From assembly GCF_000485595.1 (NCBI RefSeq), contig NW_014577972.1:17236-55113 (forward strand): 37,878 bases of DNA. The letters run 5' to 3'. Below the pieces are notes generated by a model. It was not told the origin of the DNA and did no database searches. It was given only the letters and a program-made list of their open reading frames with translations. Shown piece by piece: positions 22,029 through 31,375 of this stretch. A program made the translations under genes and the position numbers. This DNA is from Priapulus caudatus. Lineage: Eukaryota > Priapulida > Priapulimorpha > Priapulimorphida > Priapulidae. Position 1 is the stretch's first letter, and the number at the start of each line of letters is the position of its first letter.

Positions 22029-22172
22029 GTCCGGAGGGAGCAAATCTGTTCATCTACCACCTCCCACAGGAGTTCACCGACCAGGATCTGTGTCAGACCT
22101 TCCTGCCCTTCGGCGTTGTCCTCTCGGCCAAGGTGTTTGTTGACAAGCAGACGAACCTCAGCAAGTGTTTCG
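22029..22172 (+). CDS. CELF: CELF RRM3, first part (144 nt, phase 1-1)
   Basis: Encodes the N-terminal half of the third RNA recognition motif. After the split Gly come [19 protein letters not shown] and [20 protein letters not shown], ending just before the Gly of RNP1. RNP2 is LFIYHL; the loop residues [11 protein letters not shown] are invariant in CELF family members. RRM3 binds UGU-rich RNA and drives CELF effects on splicing, translation and decay. The acceptor is TAACACAG (22021-22028) and the donor is GTGCGT at 22173. The intron splits RNP1 at Gly, which fits the KCF|GFVSY sequence. Substitutions relative to vertebrates ([16 protein letters not shown] for GDQDLLQMFMPFGNVV) are conservative. 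Confidence 0.97.
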
Positions 22173-23001
22173 GTGCGTGCATCAGTCGTCTGCGTCGCTC
22201 CCCTGACGCGGCGTCGGCAGGATTTTCTGGTTGCCGTAGTGACAATCCTTAGCTGGAGTAAACAAGGCCCTGCAATCATACTCTCTTAGAACGTCTTCGG
22301 TGACTCGCGTATCGTTTAGGAACAAGACTCCTGATTATTCAGATTGCACTTTAGCATGTCGTCGCTACGATATCTAACTATCTTGTTCATTCCGATTGAT
22401 CGAGTTCATTGAGCATTACTCGTTGAGTCTTCCAAGTTGATTTATCCAGTTTTAAATTTTATAGTTAAGTATTACTTGGTTGTCTCGCCCATCGAGCGAT
22501 GCTGCATGGCACCGTGAAATGCGCAATTCTTCTGAATGAGGCGAACACGAATTGCAATCAGTTGTGAAGGGAGAGCTTTGTTAATTGTTTCTTATTTACT
22601 TTTTAAATCGATTTCCAATTGTTTGCATCATCCGTCAAATATTAAATGCTAAACCTTGAATCCGACATGTTTTCCAATCCACTAAAGTATCTTCGTAATT
22701 GATCAACGGTTAGTTCTTCGATCGTCGATCGGTTTATGCTACGGGCGTGCGATGATGAAATTTCTACCGATTCTCAACGTGAAGATGTGTCGTGTATCTG
22801 GCCAGTGCCTCAATGTCGCTAAGTGAGGATGCTTCCTTAGTTCTACGCATGCTGACGATGGCAGCATGCGGTTTAGCTGAGTGAGGATGTTTTCCCAGTT
22901 CTATGCACGCTGCGATGGCAGCTCGTGGTTTAGCTGAGTGAGGATGCTTCCCCAGTTCTAGTTCTACACACTAACGACGGCAGCACGCGGTGTCGTTTCA
23001 G
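22173..23001. other. CELF intron with 58-bp triplicate repeat at its 3' end
   Basis: A GT..AG intron. Three tandem copies of a 57-58 bp unit beginning GCTGAGTGAGGATG start at 22818, 22876 and 22933. The third copy runs into the functional acceptor GTTTCAG at 22995-23001. Copies contain CCCAG and similar acceptor-like trinucleotides. Confidence 0.85.
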
Positions 23002-23129
23002 GCTTCGTCAGCTACGACAACCCCGTCTCCGCGCAGGCGGCCATCCAGTCCATGAACGGGTTCCAGATCGGCATGAAGCGGCTGAAGGTGCAGCTGAAGC
23101 GTTCGAAGGAGGCCAGCCGGCCGTACTAA
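23002..23129 (+). CDS. CELF: CELF terminal coding exon (RRM3 end and stop)
   Basis: Completes RRM3. GC finishes the split Gly codon, then [20 protein letters not shown] and [20 protein letters not shown] follow, ending in Tyr and TAA at 23127-23129. RNP1 is KCFGFVSY across the splice. This is nearly identical to the CELF1/2 C terminus (..QLKRSKNDSKPY), including the terminal aromatic PY. Together with the upstream exons it gives the last roughly 200 residues of the protein. RRM1 and RRM2 must lie left of the window. Confidence 0.98.
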
Positions 23130-23800
23130 CGGTGGGTGTAGCCTCGCGCCGCCCTGCCCCGACCACTCCTATCAATCCTCCCCTCCCCCCGACCCGAGTC
23201 TGGTGTCGCCTCGACGGTGCTATCTGCGTGAGACCTAGACGCGTGACCCGTGTTTGACCCAAGGTCACCTTTGCGTGATCCACCGTGACTTTTACGTGAA
23301 ATGATATGACCTTGATGTGAGCCAACATGACCTGTATGTGATTCAACGTGACCTTTACGTAACCGGACGTGACTTGTATGTGAGCCAACATGACCTGTAT
23401 GTGATTCAACGTGACCTTTACGTAACCGGACGTGACCTTTATATGACCCAACATGACCTGTTTGTGACCTGACATGACCCTCACACGATCCCAGCACTGC
23501 GTGACAAGAACACTAGTATGGCGACGACGATGCGCGTGCGACGTTTACGACGAGAATTCCGCCGTCAGTTCACTCCATCTAACCCATGCCTCCGCCGTGC
23601 GATGCCTTGTGTTTCCCGCATCGGACCGGGGCAGACGCCGGAGCCATCGGCAGCAGACCTCTTTTCCTATGTAAACAGGGTTTAGGTCTGAGCTGTGCGG
23701 TAGTGTGTCGCAGGTAGGTTGTGTTGCTGTGTCACTGCCCGGGCAGGCGGTCCGTCGCGTCGCGAACTGTGGCGACAGCGGAACGTCTAACAGGTTAATT
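23130..23800 (+). other. Probable CELF 3' UTR with 63-bp repeat
   Basis: Follows the stop codon with no further open frame of note and no AATAAA before 23838. About 23270-23480 is a degenerate tandem repeat (period about 63 bp; copies of GTGAGCCAACATGACCTG at 23317 and 23380). Three identical TGTATGTG octamers occur at 23333, 23375 and 23396, a UGU-rich motif of the kind CELF/Bruno RRMs bind. Confidence 0.6.
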
Positions 23801-24569
23801 GCATCAGAAGTAGATAATAGGGAAGGAGTGTTACTTCAATAAACAAGGGAAATTCGTCATTTACTAGCTTTAGAATACCTACGATTTACTACGCGTAACT
23901 CAACCAACTTGAGCTCAAATCGTACACACTACATTCGCCTAGCATCATGCGAAATCGTTTCCTCGTATACACCCGCAATCCGGAGATACAGACTAAAACG
24001 TACGAGTCGATTCTCCATTCTGTTCCCAGCAAACCGAATGTATAACCCGCCTAACTTGAAACAAAAGGCAGCTACTAACGACTCTTGCGCACTCTTGTGC
24101 CCTCGGCGATGCGGTGTGGTTCGCTGGGAGATTGGAGCTGGAGCTGCTGCTGATTGCTGTGGGCGTGCGTGCGTGGTGGGCATACCAGCTGTAAATAGGT
24201 CAAAGATTAGCTCGCCGAGTGTTGCGTCGATGTCCAATCTCCCAGCGAGCCACACTGCATCGCCGAGGGCACAAGAGTGCGCAAGAGTCGTTAGTAGCTG
24301 CCTTTTGTTTCTAGTTAGGCGGGTTATACATTTGGTTTGCTGGCAACAGAATAGAGAATCGTGTCGTACGTTTTAGTCTGTATCTCCGGATTGCGGGTGT
24401 ATACGAGGAAACGATTTCGCACGATGCTAGGCGAATGTACTGTGTACGATTTGAGCTTAAGTTGTTTGAGTTACGCGTAGTAAATCGTAGGTATTCTAAA
24501 GCTAGTAAATGACGAATTTCCCTTGTTTATTGAAGTCACACTCCTTCCCTATTAACTAATTCTGATTGC
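23801..24569. mobile_element. 769-bp fold-back inverted-repeat element
   Basis: Left arm 23801-24134 and right arm 24235-24569 are near-identical reverse complements of about 334 bp (for example AATAGGGAAGGAGTG near 23817 pairs with CACTCCTTCCCTATT near 24538). The spacer is 100 bp. No transposase frame is present, so it is a non-autonomous fold-back or long-TIR MITE if mobile. A clean target duplication is not evident. Unlike the large inverted repeats at 1-17300, the arms are equal in length, so this looks genuine. It contains AATAAA in each arm, reading inward from both ends. Confidence 0.8.
23838..23843 (+). promoter_or_regulatory. Candidate polyadenylation signal AATAAA for CELF
   Basis: First AATAAA downstream of the CELF stop (about 710 bp), located inside the left arm of the fold-back element. 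Use is inferred from position only. Confidence 0.4.
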
Positions 24570-24589
24570 ATGGATAGCAGGTTGGTAAC

Positions 24590-25010
24590 TTACAGGTAGG
24601 AATGGTTGACACGTTAATTTCATCGAACAAATAACATATTAACTCCATGGAATGGTTAATGGGTTAATTGTGTGGAATGGTTAACACGTTAATTTCATTG
24701 AATGGTTGACATATTAACTGTGTGGAGTAGTTAACATGTTAATTTTATGGAATGGTTAGCATATTAACTGTGTGGAATAGTTAACATGTTAATTTCATGG
24801 AATGGTTAGCATATTAACTGTGTGGAATAGTTAACATGTTAATTTCATGGAATGGTTAGCATATTAACTGTGTGGAATAGTTAACATGTTAATTTCATGG
24901 AATGGTTAGCATATTAACTGTGTGGAATATTTAACATGTTAATTTCATGGAATGGTTAGCATATTAACTGTGTGGAATGGTTAATAGGTTAATTGTCTAG
25001 AATTTTTAAT
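24590..25010. repeat. 50-bp minisatellite (GTTAACATGTTAATTT)
   Basis: Exact 50-bp period, e.g. TTAACATGTTAATTTCATGG at 24781 and 24831, made of two diverged 25-bp halves (TGTGGAATAGTTAACATG and ATGGAATGGTTAGCATAT). About eight copies, more degenerate at both ends. Non-coding. Confidence 0.93.
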
Positions 25011-26229
25011 AAAGTAACCTTGTAGTTAACTTTTGGTAACTGTATGGAATGCCCCTAATCGAGTAATTGTCTTATATGATTAAATTGTTAACTATATAGA
25101 ATGGTTAACACTTTGATTGTGAAGAATCTTGGAAATATTAATTATGTGGAATGATTAACAGGATAAAAGTATCGAAAGGTTACTAGATCTGAAATTGTTA
25201 CCAGGGTGAATCTGTGTAATGCATGTTTAGCAGGCTGATGAGTTGGAGTGGTTAGAAAGGTAAATGAGTCAATTAACAAGTTAGTTATGTTAAACGAGAA
25301 AAACAATGAACAGCAGACGAATTGTAGGTCTTCTGTAACCAAGCAAAATGGCAGGTAAGTTTAGTAGATACTAGAAATTAAGAGAATATACAGGTAAGTT
25401 TGTCTCAATTATTGCTGAAATCTGTGAATATCATTGCTGCTTATCTTATGATGTATAATGAAGCCAGCAGTCTTGCACATCACAGTTATGATTGCGGTTA
25501 CAGTTGTGATTATAGGTACAGTGTCATTCTAATGTGCAAAGCACATGGACATTCGTAATGGTATTAATATCGCAAAACGTCTGTGCATTGTCTGAGTTTA
25601 ACTATATTTTGACTATTATGGCATTTATTTGATCTCAACAACACGAACAAACTTCTGATGAGTTTAATAAAGTTGGTAAAAATTATATTCACACACACAC
25701 ACCAGAGATCACAGTATAAAGCAGGCGATATTGTAAATATTGAGTAGAAGTGACCATTCGGTTGTTTCCAAAATGCTGCTGTTGCTACCTATAATTGGCA
25801 CCAATGCTGGTCGAATGTAAATTAAGTAAGAAGAACTGATGTATGTGTCATAGGTTAGCAGCTGCCATTTGATCCTGTTAATACCGGCCAGGTAAACAAA
25901 CATCAGTCAGTAATGTGATGCAAATCAACACGCATGAAATCACCTATGCCTTTTACGCACACATTTGTGTACATGTATATACATATATATGTATATATAT
26001 ATATATATTTGTGTACATATGTATGTATATATATGTATATACACGAGTAATTCTCGGACCATTGTGGTGGTGTCTGTTAGTGTGTGCACGCACACCATCA
26101 CGTTGTTGTTACCTGGGTGGTTAGGAGGCTTGTCTGGTCACGATTAGAGTATAGGCGTGCTTGTCATTGAGTTTGACTGTTCTGACTTATTTCTGTCTTG
26201 CCGTCCGTTTGCAACCTTTTGCGTTTGTC
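25011..26229. other. AT-rich intergenic sequence
   Basis: No gene recognised. It includes a TA/TGTA-rich microsatellite at about 25970-26045 and CACACA at 25690. Open frames are short and low complexity. Confidence 0.55.
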
Positions 26230-26860
26230 TGTCGTGTTCTGCTGTCACACGTGATTGAGTAGCACGCGGATTCACACGACGATCTGTGTCACACGTGATG
26301 TCACACGCGATGTCACACGGTCTCGGCGTCACACGGTACGACGGGTGTGTCAGTGTCACAGTCTGGCTCTGCACCTCGTGTAGGATTGTGTGACGCAGCG
26401 TGTTGGACGTGTCACATTATCTTACGTGGCCTGCTATCACACGATGCTGCATGGTCCTGTGTCAGTGGGCTGGTGTGACGCGAGATTGCACGATCGTGCG
26501 TGCTCCAGTGTCACATGGTGTCACTTGGTCTAGTGTCATACAGCCTAGTGTGGTTCAGTGTCACATGGTGTCACATGGTCTGGTGTCATACAGGCTAATG
26601 TGGCTCAGTGCCACACGGTCTCACGTTGTCTGGTGTCATACAGGCTAATGTGGCTTAGTGTCACACGGTGTCACATGGTCCGGTGCCACAGTTTTACGTG
26701 GTTCGGTGTCACATGGCGCCACCTGCATCTCGTGTGAACACAGTCTCGTGTAATCCGGTGTCTCTGAGTCTCGCATTGTACAGTGTCACGTGGTCGGGTG
26801 CGCAATCCCGAGTGTTCGTCCCGCTGTCACGTGGTCTCGTGTGTTTACATGTGTTTGCGC
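26230..26860. repeat. 50-bp degenerate minisatellite (GTGTCACATGGTC)
   Basis: The phrase GTGTCATACAGGCTAATGTG starts at 26533, 26583 and 26633, an exact 50-bp period in the best-preserved part. The flanks are more diverged GTGTCACACG modules. No coding potential beyond repeat translation. Confidence 0.85.
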
Positions 26861-28040
26861 GCGTGCGCGTGCGTGTGTGTGCAGTGAGTTTCATTTATTT
26901 TTCTATGGAGCTGTGGAGTAGCGGTTGTGCAGGGAGTGGGTGCTAACGCCGTGTTTCCCTGCGTTCTCTCTAGGTGTCTCTGTCGTTGCTAGCTGTTCGT
27001 CTAACCACGCGTTCCTGCATCGCTGTCACTGCGTCTCTATTTCTCCACTGTGTGGCGCTGCCGTGTGCGGCTCGCCTTCGCCGAGGACTGTCGATTTGCA
27101 CGGTGCGTCACCATTTTTGTTTCTAGATAACAGCCGTAGACATTTGTAGCTTCTGTATGTGTGCGGGCGCGAGCGCGCCCCGAGCCGCCCAGCAGGGGGG
27201 GTGGGAGGTGAGACCGACCTCCCGACCGTGCAGCGGTAACTAACCGTACATGCCGGGACGACCGGTCGCCCGTCGGACAACCCCCGGCGGCGGCGGCCCG
27301 GGGCGCGCGAGCGCAGACGGCCGTATTGTGCTGACTGGTTCCAAGGCTGTCGAGTTTGCTGTTGTTTAACATGGTCCCCGCCCGGCGTGTGTGGCTGACA
27401 GGTGGCGCCACGTGTCTGACGACCCTCGCGGCCGTTGAGATGCGTAAAACAATGGCCTGCGGTCGTGATGTCGGAACTCGGATATGGCAGCACGATTTCT
27501 GTAATTAAGTTAACGATTAAATTTCAATAATTATTAACGATTAACATTTTATTGATGATTTCTTATTCCTCTTTGAGTATTTAATAACTATTAATGGCAG
27601 TTTAATAAAGCTGATCACGATCGAGGATACTATAGTTGTCACTCGAACTGATCTCTCCCAGTATACTGCGGTAACACGTGGCGCCCTCTTCCTAACAGTG
27701 GCGCCCCCTTCAGCCGACATGCCGTCGCGGCGGCGCGTGTCGCATATACCTCAGTGTCGCACACGTTCAGGGCAGCTCTGTAAATACTGATTCGTGTCTG
27801 GTGCTGTTCACGTGCGATGACTGCTCTGTTGTTTTTCGATGACACGCCGATGGCCGGTTTGGCGGCGCGTGTTGCTTTCGAATGGCGATTGCCCCCATGA
27901 CCTGGTTGTGCTTGCCTGCGAAGGTAGGTGTGTTAGAGAGAACGCTAGCGGGTGTGTAGTTTTTTTTACGAGAGCCTTGCGCACTGTGCTGAGCAGCAGC
28001 TATCATGGCAACCTAGATGCACACATCGAGTTCATTTAGA
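26861..28040. other. Intergenic sequence with a GC-rich block
   Basis: About 27155-27420 is strongly GC-rich and CpG-rich (GCGGGCGCGAGCGCGCCCCG, CGGCGGCGGCCCGGGG), like a CpG island, but I see no convincing first exon next to it. 27480-27610 is AT-rich with repeated TTAACGATTAA motifs. No gene is called. Confidence 0.45.
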
Positions 28041-28054
28041 AGTGATGAGGATTG

Positions 28055-28270
28055 ATTCACTGAGTGATTGATTATTTGGTTTGTGAAGCATCGTACACTG
28101 ATTGAGAAAACTCAATACTATTTGGAATCATCAAACAAACTTATTTTTTGCGACTATGAATAATTGAGTGATTGATGGATAATTTGGTTCTGTAAGCATC
28201 CTTTAATCAAGAAAACTGAATACTATTTGGAAGTATCAACCAAATGTGTCTCTTTTACGATTAATAGTAG
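28055..28270. repeat. 104-bp tandem duplication
   Basis: Two copies, with TGAGTGATTGAT at 28061 and 28165 and the shared downstream phrases AAAACT.AATACTATTTGGAA and TATCAA/CATCAA. Diverged by perhaps 15-20%. AT-rich and non-coding. Confidence 0.8.
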
Positions 28271-28895
28271 TATGTACCTATAAAATAATAGTATCTACCG
28301 AGGTGGGTTCTGTTATTTCCTTTGAGTTTCAATTTGCAATATTCAAATTATTATTATAGTGTTATATTATTGAAAAGTCTGTGTATCAGTAACTATATTC
28401 TATCTTTATTTTATTATGAACTATATGATTTGGAAGGATAATTATACATATACATGTGTGATACACATGTAGTCAGTATTATACGAAAGCAGATGTATAT
28501 TGTACTATCAAGTTATATATCAACTTGTGCCAAATTAATGATGATCGTTATATTTTGGCATTTATGTGAGAAAATTTAAATCACTGGGACTATAATATAT
28601 TTTAAAAGTATATTTTACTGTATTTAAGTATTAAAGTGGTGTATGATATTAATATCATTATGGCTAGAAATTAGTTTTGTGTCTAGAATCATATGTTATA
28701 CAAAACTCACTAGGCGGTAGAGATATAGTTACGTAAACCAGTGTCACCGTATACTTAAATGCTAGTTACCCAAATCAGCTCTGTGCAATTGTGCTGTTCG
28801 TATCGTAACCTTCAGGTGTTTATTGGTCGTGCGTGTCACGTGGCGAGAGAGCCGGCTGCTGGAATTGGCTGAACTTGACTACCTGTAGCCATCGG
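28271..28895. other. AT-rich intergenic sequence, no gene seen
   Basis: Very AT-rich with no open frame of interest, bounded on the right by a GT microsatellite. Confidence 0.5.
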
Positions 28896-28897
28896 TG

Positions 28898-28948
<51 letters not shown>

Positions 28949-28998
28949 TGTGTGCGTGCGTGCGTGCGTGCGTGCGTGTGTGCGTGCGTGCGTGTGTG
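28896..28998. repeat. (TG)n/(TGCG)n microsatellite
   Basis: A pure GT run followed by GCGT tetramers. The Cys/Val and Arg/Ala frames through it are artefacts. Confidence 0.95.
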
Positions 28999-29620
28999 GC
29001 GGGGATAATAGATCGAAGAACTGGCGGTCGGAGGTCTTATGTCGTGCGATGACCTAATGGAGTGTTCTGGTGTAATACCCCCAAAATCAGCAGCAAATAT
29101 TTGGACATTTTCTCAGCTGCCTGTAAATCTTTTCAGTCGTGGCATTACTCTTTTGTTAGTTTAACTACTAAAGACGAAGTCCGCGGGGCGTAATTCCGCT
29201 TCATAATCGAGATGAACCTGAATTTGACGGTAATGAATGAATAAAATTTCTCTAATGCCGTTAATTTATATAAGACGATTAATCACGAAAAATTCATGCT
29301 AACGATGTAAAATATACACGTTACACCCCATCAAGACCCTCCTGTGATAATCATGCACGAATGCCTTGGGTGTAATGTTGAGTGACAAATTTCATTGTGT
29401 GTCTTTTGAGGGGACGAGATGCGAGTTGGTATGTATGAGTGTGTGGGCGAGAATGAGCGTTGATAGCTTACAGCTGTGTTCAGTAATCGATTGATAGCAG
29501 GGCGAAGTGAGTTTTGTGTGACCATCTTGGAAGCGTGAAGCCATGTGACCAACGACATTGTGTGTGCGTGCGTGCGTGCGTGACGGGCTCTTATATATTA
29601 TGCACTGGTTATGATCACCT
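28999..29620. other. Intergenic sequence, no gene seen
   Basis: No recognisable coding region, RNA gene or element. A short GCGT run occurs at about 29562-29582. Confidence 0.5.
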
Positions 29621-30055
29621 CGCTCATTGTAGTATTGTGGTTGTGTTATCACACGCACACGTTATCATTGTGAATTTGTGTCATCACACGCGCACGTTAT
29701 CATTGTGTTTGTGTTATCACACGCACACGTTATCACTGTGTTTGTGTTATCATACACACGTTAACGGTGTGGTTGTTATAACACAATATAACATTACGGT
29801 TGTTTAATCAAATGCGCGCACGTTAACATTATGGTTAACATTATCTTTTTTGGTTGTGTTCTCACGCACGTGTTATCATGTACGGGTCACCGTTGTGGTT
29901 GTGTTATCACACACGTGCAATCTGTTTGGTTGTGTTATCACAGACACGTTATTGTTATAGTTGTGTTGTCACATGCGTGTTCTCACGTACGGATTATCGA
30001 TGTGGTTGTGTTATTATTCGTGGCTGTGTTATCACGCACGTGGTGGCGCCACTGC
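29621..30055. repeat. Degenerate minisatellite (GTGTTATCACACGCACACGT)
   Basis: Repeated phrase TTGTGTTATCACACGCACACGTTATC with a period of about 36-42 bp from 29640 on, increasingly diverged to the right. Open frames of up to about 200 codons that cross it are rich in Cys/Val/His repeats and are not credible genes. Confidence 0.85.
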
Positions 30056-30830
30056 TCACGTTTCGTCGTGTGTTAGAATGTGAGCTCGGTCGCCATGGTT
30101 ACTTGGTTGTATACGTGAACCTCAGGAATCGCTGTCTCATAATGTATTCATTCGTGTTTGTTCACGCCGTAGGTTCTTCCCTTTTCCGCCGCCACCCTCT
30201 GCCATTGTCGATGCCTGGCACGCTCGAGCTCTTCCATCCTACGTCGTCACCCGCCGTTATTCACGTCGGGATGTCGCGCTTTTCACGGTCTTCCCGTAAG
30301 ATCGACCGGCGGTCAGTCTGTATGGCCGCCGCGTCCCTTGTAGTGGATCTTCCACTGATATCTCCTCACGAGGTCATCGTTGCTCCAACTTTTTATAACT
30401 GTCCGTCGATGACGATACGTAGCTATCTGTCTATATTGTTCACGTGTCGTGCAGTACACTACAGTAACGTGGATCGGCGCCAGTGCGGTGGACATATAAC
30501 TCTACAGTGAGTGATTATCAGTCAGGTCATACAGCTGCCAACATTATGGTGCAGAGATTTCCTATGTTTAGTATATCAGACGGGGAAGCTTCGTAAGGTT
30601 TCTGTCGAGTCGCAAGGCTCGTAGGTATCTAATGATATAGGGGTATAGATATCTGCATAGTTTATGGTCAGACAGTGGTTTGTGAAGCGCTGCATCCTGG
30701 CTCTTGATTTGTTCGGAGAGAGGCTGCGGTAGCGACGCAGCTGACAGCTGTCCTCTTGTCGTCACTGCAGGAAAATTGTGAGCGCCATCGTGTGTTAAAG
30801 CTAGGAAAAATATTTTTGATGTCAAGCCTA
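30056..30830. other. Intergenic sequence, no gene seen
   Basis: An open frame continues from the repeat to about 30510 but has no domain I recognise. I do not call it. Confidence 0.4.
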
Positions 30831-30832
30831 AT

Positions 30833-30834
30833 GG

Positions 30835-30871
<37 letters not shown>

Positions 30872-30912
30872 GAAGATGATGATGATGATGATGATGATGA
30901 TGAAGAAGATGG
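30833..30912. repeat. (GAT)n microsatellite
   Basis: About 25 GAT/GAA triplets. Translates as Met, Asp or Ser runs depending on frame and strand. No gene context. Confidence 0.95.
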
Positions 30913-31330
30913 CAATGGTGATCTTTTTTTTCAAGCGTTGTTATCAGTTGATGGAAGTGACTGAAGCTATGCAGTGTGTTGCCGTTGTGGTTGACATCAT
31001 TGTTATGCTTGCAAAAATTAACCTCAGAAAGGTCAGCGGCCGTCAGCCCTCAAATGTGATGGTATTTATATATACATATATATGCGTACGCGTGTACGTA
31101 TACATACATATAAATGTAAATATACATACGATACGAGTATCGTACGATGAGAACAATATAACTCGGCAGAAGATTTTGGGTTCATCATCAGTATCTCTCA
31201 GCTCTTCAGATTGTTTTATCATATGCTAGGTCGCAAGTATAAGCCAGAAATTCCATACCCTATACCCTACCTTACCACACCACACGACGCCATTTTCTCA
31301 CAAAGCCATCCGATAAACTAAGAGCCTATA

Positions 31331-31334
<4 letters not shown>

Positions 31335-31373
<39 letters not shown>
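31335..31373. repeat. (TA)n microsatellite
   Basis: Uninterrupted alternating TA. Confidence 0.97.

Positions 31374-31375
<2 letters not shown>

Noticed and set aside
30100-30510. C-terminal part of a 218-codon frame as a gene
   Set aside because: No recognisable domain, begins in minisatellite, and has no splice or promoter context.
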